NCBI RefSeq assembly: GCF_041296385.1
Contig: NC_091023.1
Coordinates: 25,235,924-25,299,923 of the forward strand
Origin: Aphelocoma coerulescens
Taxonomy: Eukaryota; Chordata; Aves; Passeriformes; Corvidae
Reading direction: 5' to 3'
Length of the DNA: 64,000 nucleotides
Shown here in pieces: positions 45,201-56,320 of the stretch; position 1 is the first letter of the stretch; each line of letters opens with the position of its first letter. A model generated the notes under the pieces. That model did not search any database. It worked only from the letters and a program-made list of their open reading frames with translations, and was not told where the DNA came from. A program made the translations under genes and the position numbers.

Positions 45201-46609
45201 CCCAGGGATTTTAGGCCAGGCCTGTGCCGCAGCTCGGCATCATCATCACCATCACCATCATCATCATCACCATCATCATCCCACCCCCCGGAGCCGCTTC
45301 CAGCCGGGAGACAATGCCCAACCTTTAACCCGTGCGTTCCTGAGTATGCTGGGAAAACATCCGCTGCTCCCAAACAATGGCACCATTTATCCCGGCTGTC
45401 CAGAGCAACAGGCTCGGAGCTGCCGGGAAATCAAAAGGCTGGGGAAAAAAAGGAAAAAATCCCCAGGATATTTTTTCCCGAAAATGGAAATTCCCTTCCA
45501 GAATTGCTGGACTGAAAACATTCTGTGAAAAATCCTTTCAACTCTTCTGTCTGATTCATATCTTTTCCCTTCATGAGGTATTTTGCATCTGAAATATTCT
45601 GTTGGAAAACACGGCCTGAAGTTGGAATTAAACACGGGAATGGAGGAAAAACAAGGATGGGGAGCTGGTCCGGGCAAGGCCCTGCTTGCTGAGGGTCCAG
45701 CTCTGGGAATGTTTGGGAATGGGGGTTTTCCAAAACACCCTCACTGCACGTAGGCAAAGGCATTTCTCAGCATCGCCGTGCCAGAGGGACAGATGTTGGT
45801 GCATTTAATAATCCGCCTGTGCCATCGAGCCCCCAAATGAGCCATCGAGCCCCCAAATGAGCCATCGAACCCCTAAAAGCGCCACTGAGCCCCTAAAAGC
45901 GCCACTGAGCCCCCAGTGAGATGCTTCCCGTGCAGGTGCACCCACAGCACCCATCCTCTCTTCAGAGGAAAATGAAGCCACAACCCCAGCCCAGCCCAGC
46001 TCTCATTTTGGCCACTAAAATAATCGCGATGTTCCCCAAACACGGGGACCCCCGGGGGACGGGGGCGGCCGTGACGGATGCTCACAAACACCCCCATCCC
46101 CAGCTCCTGCGGAGCCACGAGCAGACCGCAGCCTGTGAATCACCATCCTGCGGGGCAGCTCTCGCACTCGTGAAATGTGGGAAGCGCAGGAAATGCTCTA
46201 AACCAGACATCCCTGTGCTGCGGCAGCTCCGGGAGCGCGATCCCGCGGCTCTCTCGCTTCCAGGGAGCGGCTTTATCCCGGCAGGAGAGCAGCGGGATGC
46301 AGGCAGAGGGATGCGGGCAGCGCGGCCCGGGCAGGCAGCGGGATGTGGGCAGCGCATCCCCGGCCCCGCTGCGCCTCCGAGCATCACATGGCGAGCACAA
46401 AAGCCCCGGGGCTGCTCTGCCTGCCCAGCCCCGGGGTGCTCGGTGCGAGCCCGAAGCGGCGGCCCCGCGCTGCCGCATCCCCCGGGGGTGCCACACACCG
46501 GGGCTGGCTCCGGCCGGGGGTGGCCCGGGGCTGCCCGGGGCTGCCCGGGGCTGGGCGCCAGGCCGCTCTGGCCCCTTACCTGGTAGGAGCAGTTTTCCTG
46601 GTGAACCAT
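30174..46609 (-). CDS. SCHIP1: Schwannomin-interacting protein 1, short isoform, 7 exons, 244 aa
   Basis: Coding exons on the minus strand: 46609-46580, 35414-35296, 33235-33118, 32484-32287, 31667-31544, 31312-31219, 30225-30174. They chain in phase into 244 residues. SCHIP1 binds schwannomin/merlin (NF2) and, in its IQCJ-fused form, ankyrin-G and spectrin at axon initial segments and nodes. The protein starts [10 protein letters not shown]. An acidic Asp/Ser-rich middle ([25 protein letters not shown]) is followed by a basic helix ([17 protein letters not shown]) and a Leu-rich coiled coil ([20 protein letters not shown] to the end, about 172-235). It matches the mammalian protein almost residue for residue. 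The alternative longer N-termini are not visible in this window. The first intron is 11 kb and the acceptor of exon 2 abuts a large minisatellite. Confidence 0.96.
31000..31125 (-). mobile_element. CR1 LINE internal fragment in SCHIP1 intron 6
   Basis: TCCAGCCTGGCCTTGGACAC, GGCAGCCACAGCTTCTCTGG and GGGAACAATTCCTTCCCAAT in reverse orientation, close upstream of exon 6 on the plus map. Confidence 0.83.
31219..31312 (-). CDS. SCHIP1: SCHIP1 exon 6
   Basis: 94 nt encoding [20 protein letters not shown] and [11 protein letters not shown], the core of the coiled coil. Confidence 0.96.
31378..31470 (-). mobile_element. CR1 LINE fragment in SCHIP1 intron 5
   Basis: AAGTGCCACATCCACAGGGC and the following degraded 3' region of the second CR1 subfamily, in reverse. 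Confidence 0.75.
31544..31667 (-). CDS. SCHIP1: SCHIP1 exon 5
   Basis: 124 nt encoding [20 protein letters not shown] and the start of the coiled coil, ending in phase 1 before GTAAGT. Confidence 0.96.
31952..32064. repeat. (GGGAT)n microsatellite
   Basis: About 22 uninterrupted GGGAT units in SCHIP1 intron 4. Runs of GGG separated by two bases can form a G-quadruplex on the plus strand. Confidence 0.95.
32287..32484 (-). CDS. SCHIP1: SCHIP1 exon 4
   Basis: 66 codons from [20 protein letters not shown] through the basic helix to SPVADL, phase 0 at both ends. Confidence 0.96.
32826..32934. repeat. (GGCA GGAA)n and (GGAA)n microsatellite
   Basis: AAGGCAGG units pass into a pure AAGG run in SCHIP1 intron 3. 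Confidence 0.95.
33118..33235 (-). CDS. SCHIP1: SCHIP1 exon 3
   Basis: 118 nt encoding [20 protein letters not shown] and the acidic segment to LSPM. The donor is GTGGGT. Confidence 0.96.
34055..34237 (+). mobile_element. CR1 LINE 3' fragment
   Basis: AGCTGTGGCTGCCCCTGGAT ... GAGCTTTAAGGTCCCTTCCA in plus orientation, antisense to SCHIP1. Confidence 0.86.
34822..35030 (-). mobile_element. CR1 LINE 3' fragment
   Basis: CACAGAATTCCAGAATCATG, GGTTTGGGTTGGAAGGGACC, CAGGGACACCTTCCATTATC in reverse orientation. Confidence 0.88.
35296..35414 (-). CDS. SCHIP1: SCHIP1 exon 2
   Basis: 119 nt encoding [20 protein letters not shown] and the following Ser-rich stretch. The acceptor CTGCAG is preceded directly by minisatellite sequence; the donor is GTAAGC. 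Confidence 0.96.
35421..36365. repeat. 27-base minisatellite abutting the SCHIP1 exon 2 acceptor
   Basis: About 35 copies of GATGAGCTCGGGAAGGGACA plus GCGAGGG. The complement (the SCHIP1 sense strand) is pyrimidine-rich. The array begins within about ten bases of the CAG acceptor. Confidence 0.95.
36506..36570 (-). mobile_element. CR1 LINE 3' end fragment
   Basis: ACATGGAATCAAAGAATGGT then GGTTCGGAAGGACCTTAAAG in reverse orientation, next to the minisatellite. Confidence 0.8.
36763..36862. repeat. (AAATAG)n microsatellite
   Basis: Hexamer GAAATA repeated about 16 times in SCHIP1 intron 1. Confidence 0.95.
38668..39125 (-). mobile_element. CR1 LINE fragment
   Basis: Long reverse-oriented piece: GGGTTGGGCTGGAAGGGATC, CAGGGACACCTTCCACTGTC, TGGAGCCCCTTTAGGCCCTG. 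Confidence 0.87.
39233..39445. repeat. Minisatellite, unit about 20-22 bases
   Basis: AGGAGCACTGGGACACC with a short variable tail, about ten copies, in SCHIP1 intron 1. Confidence 0.93.
42630..42935 (+). mobile_element. CR1 LINE fragment
   Basis: Plus-oriented: ACCAGGAGAGACTCTTTACA, GATGGGATATTGGGAATAAA, AGCTGTGGCTGCCCCTGGAT, GGCTTTAAGGCCCCTTTCAA. Confidence 0.86.
45821..45920. repeat. 20-base minisatellite, five copies
   Basis: GCCATCGAGCCCCCAAATGA and four diverged copies in direct tandem. Confidence 0.93.
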
Positions 46610-47050
46610 CTCGGTGCATCATCCGCCGCCGCCGCCCCGCCGGCAGCGCCCGCAGCCGCCGCGGCCCCGGCGGGGTAGAAGGAGGAGGATGGGGAGGAGG
46701 AGGATGGGGAGAAGGCAGGAGGAGGAGGCAGCCCGGGAAGATGGATGCGGCCGCGCTGCTCCGCCTGCGCAGCGGCGGCCCCGGGAGCTCGGGGGGGCCG
46801 GGCCGGGGCCGCCTCCGCCCGCTCCGCGCGGGGCTCCGGGCGGGGCCGCTGCGGCCGCGCTCCGCTCCAGGAGGGGGGAAAAAATCCCTCAAACCCCCAC
46901 TGGGCACGGGGAGGCTCCCCCGGCCCCGGCGATGCTGCGGCAGCCGCAGTTCCAGCCCCCCCGAGCCCCCCGGGACCGGCCCGGAGGAGGATGGAGCGCG
47001 GCCCCGAGGCACCCAAAACCAGCCAGCCCTGAGATAACAGCTCCGGACAC
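46230..47050 (-). promoter_or_regulatory. SCHIP1: CpG island promoter of SCHIP1 short isoform
   Basis: Dense CpG, poly-GCC stretches and no TATA, spanning the first coding exon and about 440 bases upstream. Overlapping long Arg/Pro-rich frames on both strands are composition artefacts. Confidence 0.75.
46580..46609 (-). CDS. SCHIP1: SCHIP1 exon 1 (short isoform start)
   Basis: Ten codons, [10 protein letters not shown], then donor GTAAGG. It lies in a CpG island and is identical to the start of a known mammalian SCHIP1 isoform, which settles the start. Confidence 0.95.
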
Positions 47051-47234
47051 CTTCCTTGTGCCTGCTGCCTCGGAAATCCCGCGCGGGAACTGCTGGGAGA
47101 GGCTCTGCCCTACATTCCCGGTTATTTTTACCTCGTGCAGCCGGCAGGGAGGGAGCGGAGCTCTGCCCCAGCGCCCACCTGGCCCCGGCCCCACCCGGCC
47201 CGGCTTGGGGCAGGGAGAGCCAGAGGACACGGGG

Positions 47235-47455
47235 GAAAGGCCGAAAGTTGCGCCAGGGGAGGGAGGCTCAGGTTGGATTTCAGGCGAAATTCCTGCACTG
47301 AAGGATGGGTTAGGCATTGGAAGAGGCTGTGGTGGAGTCACATCCCTGGAAGGGTTCAAAAAACGAGTGGACGGGGCACTTGGGAATGTGGTTTAGCAGG
47401 CATTGGGGTTGGACTGGGTGATCTCGGAGGTCTTTTCCAACCACAACATGAACCC
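47235..47455 (+). mobile_element. CR1 LINE fragment, second subfamily
   Basis: Plus-oriented: AAAGTTGCGCCAGGGGAGGG, GGTTAGGCATTGGAAGAGGC, GGTTGGACTGGGTGATCTCG. Confidence 0.85.
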
Positions 47456-50082
47456 AAACATCCCCTCATTTACAAGAGTCTGGCCCTAGCCATGGCTGGA
47501 GGGCGAGGACACACAAAATGTCATTTTCAATCCCTGTTTTGTCCGGAAAGAAGCTCATCCAAGGGGCACGGTGGGGTCACAGCTCGGGCTCACACCATGC
47601 CCTGGGCACCCCCAGCCAGGCAGGGAACAGTAGAAATTCCATGCCTCCCCTCCTTTCCTTCAGCAAACGGGGATTTATCCTGCTCCTAGGCCCAGCTGTT
47701 CAAGGATTCACATGACTGAAATCCAGGAACACTTGCTCAGGGCAGCTTGGATTTGATTCCCCACACCAGATGTGCCTCTAGAAAAAAAAAAGGCCTTTGT
47801 GGGATCATCTCCCTGCCCCAGCTTTCCCAGCTTCCCACCAGCACAGACAGGCTGGAGCAGCTGTGGGAGGATGGATGGAGAATCCCTGGAGTCGCTGTGC
47901 AGCTGGGGCATGGGTGGAGAGAGCCCCCAGACCCTCCTCCCCAGTGCTCTCTCTCCCCTGCAGCAGCACAGCTTGAAAAAAAATAAAGATACTTCATTTA
48001 AAAAGAAAAAATTAATATATTCTGCATAAATTTTTAAGAGAGGGTGAAGTCATCCTTGGTTTTTCCTGGCTCTGCAGAGAATCCCATTCAAGCAGACATC
48101 AAAATAAAAATTCATCAAAATAAACCAGCCCCGCTCCGCAATTTACTGCGTAACCTTGGCTTTGTTTGGAGGAGGATCTGTGGCAGGCTAAAAGCAGCTC
48201 CCTGCATTACACAAACTCAAATTCCATTTACTCTCAGGAAAACTCCCCAAATTCCCTCCCTCTTCCCACAGGCTGCGAAGCCACCATTCCAGTGGTGCCT
48301 CAGAGCTTGGTGCCAGCCTCCCCACTCCCAGGGCTGGGCTGGCACAGGGGGATCCCCCCTCAGGAATCAACAGCTTTTCCCTTTGGAAAAATGATCCCAG
48401 AGAGAGCCACAGTCACCTGCTGCAGGAGAGCCACCTGTTCCCAGCCAGGCTCTTTTCCCCCCAGGACATGGAGCCAGCCGTGGAGGTGGAAAAGGCTGGG
48501 AATTATCCTCGACCTCTGGATTTGCTCCTCTGCTCCGGCTCCATTTGCATTCCCCGGCAGGAGCGAGATGGGCAGGCAGGTAATGATTAAAGCAGAGAGG
48601 GATTAAACCGAGGGAAAGGCTCCTGGCAGTTTTCCAGGTGGGTCAACAGGAAACGATGCTCCAGGGTGAAGGATGAGCACAGGCTGCTGCTTTCCATGGA
48701 GCCACAACCCAGTGGGAAGCTCCAGGAAAACCTCTGGGACCCCTAACAGCCCCTTCTCAGCTGGGAAAAGAAACCCAGGGAATACCTGCCCTGCCTGCTT
48801 TGCATTTCTTAGCGAGGCACCCCCTAACTGAGGGTGTCTGGTACCACCTGGGAGATGATCCAGACAAGTTTTCCCTAAGTTTTCCCCAAGACCAGCTCTG
48901 GACTAGGAATGTGTAGCTCAGAAGTCCCTGGAGAACATCTCCAGAGGGTCTGACACAACACTGGAGTGAAACCCTTCCCTTCAAACCCCTCCAGGGCTCG
49001 TCCAGAGGGATTGGGAAGGTGCTGTTCCAGGCAGGGGCTGTCCTGGAGGTGGGGTGGGCACCAGGAATGAGCCAGACCTGATTCCTGGATGTCCCCAGGG
49101 CCTCAGGACACCGGGAATTCCATCCCACGGCACAGGCAGCACATCACTGCCCACGGACACGCAGAGACAGAAAGCTCAGCTTTACCAGGCACTCAAATTC
49201 TTCCAGTGAAACAATGGAATTTCCTTAATTATCCCTCTACAGAAGGAGGAAACACCTGGTGTCCCCAGTTCTGGGGGGAAACATAGAATTTCTGCTTCTG
49301 TGCTCACATTTTTAGGTACTTTTTTTCCCTTTCTTAAGCTCACAGGAGGCCCCTGGCACATCCCAAACCTTGTCCCTCTCCAACAGCCTGAGGTGGCAAA
49401 GGCAGGCAGGAAATTCCCAGGCTTTCTGCTCTCCCTGGCTGCCGCAGCTCCAAGGAAATCATTAACAGGGCGGAGGGAGGAGCACCGGGAGGTTATCGGC
49501 TCTCCCATCCTCATTCCCGCTGGGGAAAACGCTCCTTCAAAGGAATAACGCTGGGCAGGGAAGCCGATCCCTCCCATTGCCAGCGCCTGGAACCGAGGGC
49601 AGCCGTGGGAGGAAGGGAAGGGAAGGATACCGGGTTATTACTCACGTCCAGCCCTTTTCCCGACGCGTTTGGCATTTCCCTCTGTCCCACACATTTCTTT
49701 TTCCACACCCGTGTCGTGCTCTGCGCCTGATCCCCCCCAGCTGCAAGGGCATCATCCCAAAGCTTGGGAACGGGGAGGGGGAAAAGCAGGAGCAGCAGCA
49801 GCAGCAAGGCAGCCCAGACGTGGAATTCCTGCTGGAAACACCAGGAATGCTTTCCTGCCCACAGGCATTCCCAGAGGGGCCTTATCAGGTGGGAAGGTTT
49901 ATTTTCCAGGCTGGTGTCGGCCAACCCACTCGGCTGATACAAAAGCCAGGCTCAATTAATGTTTGGGGTTTGTTTTTTTTAATCCCAAAATAAATACGCA
50001 GCTGGATCTTGGAGCAGGTGAAAATCAGGGAGGAGCTGAGGACCTGGGAATGTGTTTTGTCCCAATTTTCAGAGAATTGCAG

Positions 50083-50515
50083 GATCGTGGAATGGGTCGG
50101 GTTGGAAGGAATTTAAAGCTCACCCAGTTCCACCCCCTGCCATGGGCAGGGACACCTTCCACTGTCCCTGGCTGCTCCAAACCCTGTCCAAGATGGCCTT
50201 GGGCACTGCCAGGGATCCAAGGGCATCCTCGGGGAAATCCATTCCAGGGCCTCAGCACCCTCCCAGCCAGGAATTCCTTCCCAATCTCCCATCCAGCCCT
50301 GCCCTCTGGCACTGGGAAGCCATTCCCTGGGTCCTGTCCCTCCGTGTCTTGTCCCCAGTCCCTCTCCAGCTCTCCTGGAGCCCCTTTAGGCCCTGCAAGG
50401 GGCTCGGAGCTCTCCCTGGAGCCTTCTCCTCTCCAGGTGAGCACCTCCAGCTCTCCCAGCCTGGCTCCAGCTCTGGAGCAGCTCCATGGAATTCTCTGGG
50501 ATGATGATCCTCAGG
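50083..50515 (-). mobile_element. CR1 LINE fragment
   Basis: Reverse-oriented: GATCGTGGAATGGGTCGGGT, CAGGGACACCTTCCACTGTC, TGGAGCCCCTTTAGGCCCTG; closely similar to the 38668-39125 copy. Confidence 0.87.
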
Positions 50516-51454
50516 GAGAACACCCATCAGAGGCAGAGACAGGGAACAAGCCCCAGTCCAGCCCCCCCAGCACGCCAGGAGGGTCCTGCTGGGCTCCCAA
50601 AGGCTTCCCAAGCACAGCAAGCTTGTTTGGAAGCAGGAATTATATCCAGCATCCCGGGATTTCAGCTCGATTTGCTGATGATTTCCTGGGAGTGAGGGAT
50701 TTAGCTCCTCTTTAAGCCCAGCTAAAGCTTTCCCTAGCTTTAAATCCAGCAAGAAAAATAAAGAAAAAAGCGATTATTTTTAATCAGTTAATACTCGACA
50801 TCTGCTTGGAAAGGGGAGTATTTGTTTGGATTACATCCATGGATAATGCTCTGCACTATTCCTTCTTTATTTAAGGAAGAGGACGCCGAGGGGTTTTCCA
50901 TCCTTTTGGATGTGTTACTGTGCTCCAGGAGGGGATAAACCTCCAATGGGTTAAGGATCCAACGTCCTTCCCTTTTCTATGCCCTTTTCCCTGGAATTTT
51001 CTGGAGTCCTTTCCAAGCAGCACCTTTACACCCCCCCCCCCCCCCCCCCAAAGCATCAGAGATTGATTTGGGATAAAAACACACAACCAAACCAGGATTT
51101 TCCCTTCCCTAAAAACCCAGAACAGAAGGATACAGCAATTTCCCATCCCAATTCCTCCCATGTCAAACGCTTCCCAGGGAATTGCAGGCACTCACTGAAG
51201 CCGCCCAAGTATTTATAACTCTCCAGTGATATAAAAGCCACCAAACATATGGAAAACAAGCAGATTTTTCCATGGAAGCCATCCAGGGAGGCTCAGTGGT
51301 ACCACACAGGCTTCGTTTCAGTTGGACAATTTATGAGCTGGATCAGAAGTGCTTAAAAGGGAATTTCGAGGAGCTCTGATGGTGAGGGCTGAACCTACCA
51401 AGGATTCACTGCTGGGAATGGAGAAGGGAAGGATCCCAGGAAACCTCAGAGCCC

Positions 51455-51765
51455 CTTCCAGTGCCTAAAGGGGCTCCAGGAGAGCTGGAGAGGGACTGGG
51501 GACAAGGGATGGAGGGACAGGACACAGGGAATGGCTTCCCAGTGCCAGGGTTAGGTGGGATACTGGAAGGAATTCTTCCCTGTGAGGATGGTGAGGCCCT
51601 GGAATGGATTTCCCTGAGGATGCCCCATCCCTGGAAGTGTCCAAGGAGAGATTGGACAGGGCTGGGAGCACCCTGGGATAGTGGAAGGTGTCCCTATGGT
51701 GGAGGGTGGGACTGGATAACCTTTAAATTCCTTCCCACCCAAACCATTCCCTGTGTCCATCACTT
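51455..51765 (+). mobile_element. CR1 LINE fragment
   Basis: Plus-oriented: GGGGCTCCAGGAGAGCTGGA, GGAAGTGTCCAAGGAGAGAT, ending at CCTTTAAATTCCTTCCCACC. Confidence 0.86.
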
Positions 51766-52794
51766 TATCTCCAGCACTTCAGGAGTGTGGGGAGACAGCA
51801 CCAGAGAGGCTCCAGCTGCCTCCTTGCAATTTGATTTATTTCTATTGTTAGGAATCAGCGGTTCTTTTGGAATTGCAGCATTCCCAGCCTGCAGAATCTA
51901 TGGAGAACATGGGCTTTTTAGCAGAGAAATCAGGTTTTGTCTGAGCATCCACAAATCCAAATATTCCTCGCTCTGCAGCACAATCTGGGAGAGGATTTGT
52001 AGCAAATCTCATCAGCTACAAACAATTTTCCCCAGTTTTGGCTGGCACACACAGACAGTGCAGACCTGACGTTCCCGGAAAACAGAGGGATCGGGCTGGG
52101 TGGGATCTGCCTGAGCTGAACCCAAATCAAACCTCCCCCAGCCCAGAGCAGGGACAGCTGTTCCCTCAGAATTCCCAGTCCCCGAGGATCCCAGTGTGCC
52201 CCTGCCTGGAGCAGCTGTGCCCGAGCTCATCCCTGTGCCTTTGCCAGGAGCATCCTGGCACTGCCAGCCGGGACATCCACACCCAGCATGGCCCCGCTGC
52301 CATTAGGGGAAACAACTCTGCCTCCAAATCCCATTGTCTGCTCCAAGCTGGGCTGGGTGAGGGATGCTGGCACCAGAAGGATGCACCCATCCACCCCCAA
52401 ACCCATCTGGAAAAGATTCCCAAAGTTTCAGCTGTATCCATATTGATCCAGAATAGCCCCAAAGCATTAAAAGCGACCCATAAGTGACCCCCTCATCTGA
52501 TTTCTGATAACAAATTTAGGAGAAGTTTTTATCAGCCCTGCTCCAATCCATGGGCAGCACATCCAGGCTTGTCCTGCAGCTCCCAGGCAGATTTCCCTAT
52601 CCCTTCTCTCCCATTTATTTGGTTTGTTTTCCTTTTTCCAATATAAATTTGCTATATTTGAAAAGATATTTGAAAAGTATGGAATTGTTCCCAGCCCCAC
52701 TAAAACAGCAGCAGGGAGAGGAATTAATGGAGTTTTTCCAAGAGGGCAAAAATGGCCCAACAAGGGATTTTCCCTGAGAATGAAGGCCAGGGTG

Positions 52795-53065
52795 GGACAG
52801 CAGGAATTGTGTGGAAACCTTGCTGGATTGGAAGCACAAGCAGAAATTTCATGTTCCCTACTCAACCCTTCAGTTCTTGGTCTGGGGAATATTTCTGGAT
52901 GGAATACAAAGCTCTTTGAATTGTGGCAAAATCCCTGGAATTGCAGGCTGGCCATGCAGTCAGAGGGAACTGAACTGATTTAAATCCAGGGGACTAATTA
53001 ATTAATTAATCCTGAGTGTGAGGTGTCCAATGGGCTGCACCTGCATTTATCCAACCACAAAATTC
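52795..53065 (+). repeat. Left arm of a large inverted repeat
   Basis: Its reverse complement recurs at 53643-53915. Shared landmarks are AACCCTTCAGTTC, TTTGAATTGTGGCAAAATCC, TTTAAATCCAGGGG, the ATTA tandem, and GTCCAATGGGCTGCACCT. Confidence 0.85.
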
Positions 53066-53642
53066 CAGTTATTAATTACAACCAAGCACTGAGCCAGAGG
53101 GCAAAATCTGGGAATGGGGATGAGGATGGGATTATCCCACTGCTATCACCCCCAGCCCATCCATCCTTTCCTCTTCCCTTTGTGCTTCCTGGAGGCAGCA
53201 GCTGAGAGGCCTCATTTCTTTCTGGCTTTATTTTGTAATTTTAATTGCAAAAGGGGTGGGAAAAGCCCAGCACTGGGGCTTGCAGGCTGAAAAAACAAAC
53301 ACAGCACACTACAAATTCGGTGAGGAATGAAAACTTGTCTTTTTAAACACCAAAAATAGGAATGTCCTGAGCCCAACAGGTGATGGCAGCAGCCTGTAAA
53401 TGCCTCCTCAAAAAAGGAGTGACTTTGCAGGGACAAATCTTCCTCTGAGTCATGGTCAGGACAGAAATAGAAGGGGATTTTTCCCTCATCTCCAAAGGCT
53501 GATGTCCATAACTCCAAGGTTTTGGCAGAAATCCACTCTTTTTGAGGGGCCTCCTTAAAATATGCACCCAAATCCGAGAGGTTCCAGCCCTGCCACTGCT
53601 GGGATCAGGGAATTTGGGAAGGATGGAGCAAGCACAGCTTGG

Positions 53643-53915
53643 TTTGTGTGGCTGGATAAATGAGGTGCAGCCCATTGGACACCCCACACTCGGGATTAAT
53701 TAATTAATTAATTAATCCCCTGGATTTAAATCAGCTCAGCCTGCAGTTCCAGGGATTTTGCCACAATTCAAAGGGCTTCATGTTCCATCCAGAAATGGCT
53801 TTTGGCTCCAGACCAGGAACTGAAGGGTTGCTAAGTGGAGGATGTGGGATTTCTGTACCTGCTCCCACCCCAGTGACATTTCCATATAATCCCTGCTGTC
53901 CTGGGCTGAATAAAG
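53643..53915 (-). repeat. Right arm of a large inverted repeat
   Basis: On the plus strand it reads AGGTGCAGCCCATTGGACAC, then (ATTA)n, CCCCTGGATTTAAATCAG, GGATTTTGCCACAATTCAAA and GAACTGAAGGGTTGC. This mirrors the left arm across a spacer of about 0.58 kb. Confidence 0.85.
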
Positions 53916-54721
53916 CCCTGCTCTTGCTTCAGGTTTATTTTCAATTTCCAGCCTTTAAAAAGTGGATGCAAAGATGAGTTTTTGGAGTTTGCCTCCCAAC
54001 CCCAGGGTCACTGAAAAAAGGGAAAAAAAAATGAATCCTCTTGTCTGGAGCTGCCGGGGTCACAAAGGTGACTCCTCTTCAATGGGTGTCGCTGCCGACT
54101 CCAAAAATAATTCCCTCAGGGATAAGAAATCCCATTTCTGGCCCCCGAGGGAGGCTGCCGGGTTGCAAACTCAGTATTTCAAATAAGACAGGGCAGGCAC
54201 GGCGAGCAGGAGGCTGGAGAAAGCTAAAAATAACAGGATAAGCAAGGGTGGATCCCAGCTGAGCCTCATTAGTCATGGAGCGAGGGAGCTGCTGGTGGCA
54301 CAGCAGCACCATATAAGAGCAAGAAAACAACTCTGCTCTCTTCAATCTCCTTTTTTTCCCCTCTCGTGTTCTACCTCAGGCATTCTTTCATTCCTGCTCC
54401 GACAGCCTGCAGCTTTTCCTGCTCCTTCAGCGCCTGGTTTTCCTGGAGTCTTTCCACAGGGTGGAGATCCCGGGTGGTTCATTCTAAGGTGTCTGCTGGA
54501 ACCGGGCCAGTTTTTCCAGACAGACACGCGAGGGGGTTATTGGAGGTTGGATTTGGGATTTTTTTTTTTTTCCATTTACACCACCAGATCGAGCCTTTGA
54601 GTTGAGCCGTGGAGTTTCTGGTGGCAGGAATGCCCAGGAAAGGCAGAGCTCGCTCCTGGAGGATGCATTGGGATGAGCACTAAGGATAAGGTGTAAGTTT
54701 TATCCTGGGATGAAGTCACAG

Positions 54722-54935
54722 GACAACAGAGGGATTAGGAAGGAGGAAATTCCTCCCTGTGAGGCCTTGGCACAGGGTGCCCAGAGAAGCTGTGGTTGCC
54801 CCTGGACCCCTGGATCCAGGGATGGATGGGGCTTGGAGCAGGGATGGATAGGGGAGGGTGTCCCTGCCCATGGAATGGGATGGGATTTAAGGTCCCTTCC
54901 ATCCCAAACCATTCCCTGCTTGTATCATATAAACA
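54722..54935 (+). mobile_element. CR1 LINE 3' fragment
   Basis: GAAATTCCTCCCTGTGAGGC, AGAAGCTGTGGTTGCCCCTG, GATTTAAGGTCCCTTCCATC in plus orientation. Confidence 0.85.
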
Positions 54936-55857
54936 CAAAGGAACACCACAGCCTGACCTGCAGCTTCAAACGTGAAAATTCCTGGGAGTGCTGAAAACAC
55001 CTGGAAGCATGAGCACCCCAGGAGCATCCCATCACCCCAGGCTGCACTTGCACACGGTAACTCCTTGTTCCCGAGGGCAAAAGGCAGAGAATTCCCGATT
55101 GTTCCCATGCCAGAGGCTGTCTGCTGAGCTTCCCTGAGCATTACATTCCTGCAGGGCAGAGATCCTTGCTCCAAGCCCTTTTCCAGCAGAACCAACATTG
55201 TGTCCCAGCCCCGTGCACTACTCCAGGATCATTTTCAAGTTCAAATAATGGGAATTAAGCAGTGAAAAAAGGCTTGGAACACTCGTGAAGACAACTGAAA
55301 AGTCAAATATAGGGCAAAAAGAGGGACTGCTGCACATAAACCCCTCCCTGGCCCCACTGCAGCCCCTGCAGGTGCTCCATCCCTCTGCGTTTCATGTCAT
55401 GTTGGACTTCTCCATTTCATTCCAGGGAATTAAATCCCCCATTCGACCCCTCCGTCAAAGAAAAAGCCCCATTCCTGCAAACAAGCCCAGGGATGTTTTT
55501 CCACAGCCTCAGGATCTCCTCAGCAATCAGGTGTTGGCACCAGCTCTGGCCATGCCATTAAGCAGAGGCTGTTTCTGGCCTCAGACGACTCCTCCAGAGG
55601 AATTAGGGCTCGGATTTCTGGACTCTCCCAAATTGTCAGCACAAAAGGAGCTGAGGAGAAGCTGCCCATGCAAAGAAAAGCCTCGGAGCAGGGGTTGTGT
55701 CTCTGCTCACAGCTTCTCTCTCCATCACTTCTACCGGGAGCTGCCAGCCCGGAGCAGAGGGATAATAAATGGAATTTTAACAGGAAACGGGAGCAGCAGC
55801 TAGGCAGGAGCCCTGGTTTGGAAACTTCAAAATTGTGGTTGTTTGCTCACAGCCATC

Positions 55858-56320
55858 GACCATGGAATTGTTTGGGTTAGAAAAGCCCTCTCAGACCATA
55901 GAGTCCAACCATTCCCAGCTCTGCCAAGGCCACCGCTGCCCCACGTCCCAAGTGCCACATCCACAGGGCTGTTAAATCTGCCCAAGGATGGGGACTCCTG
56001 GGCAGCTGTGCCAGGGCTGGACAATGCTTCCCAGGAAGGAATTTTCCCAATATCCAACTTCTCTGGTGCAACTTGAGGCCGTTCCCTCTCCTCCTGTCCC
56101 TGTTCCCTGGCAGCAGAGCCCGACCCCCCCGGCTGCCCCCTCCTGTCAGGGACTTGTGCAGAGCCACAAGGTCCCCCCTGAGCCTCCTTTGCTCCAGGCT
56201 CAGCCCCTTTCCAGCTCCCTCAGCCCCTCCTGGGGCTCCAGCCCCTTCCCAACCCCATCCCCTTCCCTGGACACACTCCAGCCCCACTGTTTCTCCATGT
56301 TCCCCTGGGATGTAGGACAT
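55858..56320 (-). mobile_element. CR1 LINE fragment, second subfamily
   Basis: Reverse-oriented: CCATGGAATTGTTTGGGTTA, CAAGTGCCACATCCACAGGG, then AGGTCCCCCCTGAGCCTCCT and TTCCCTGGACACACTCCAGC. It is the complement of the same CR1 segment present at 11890-12140. Confidence 0.87.

Larger units (their letters stand above)
37000..46500. other. SCHIP1 intron 1, remainder
   Basis: Apart from the listed repeats I see no exons. The interval includes poly-T at 39620-39635, a CAT/ATC-rich patch at 45238-45283 and T-rich runs near 43456. Open frames here are short and lack domains. Confidence 0.6.

Noticed and set aside
46140..47396. Several long frames around the SCHIP1 CpG island
   Set aside because: Arg/Pro/Ala-rich frames overlapping on both strands are a product of CpG content. 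Only [10 protein letters not shown] matches a known protein start.
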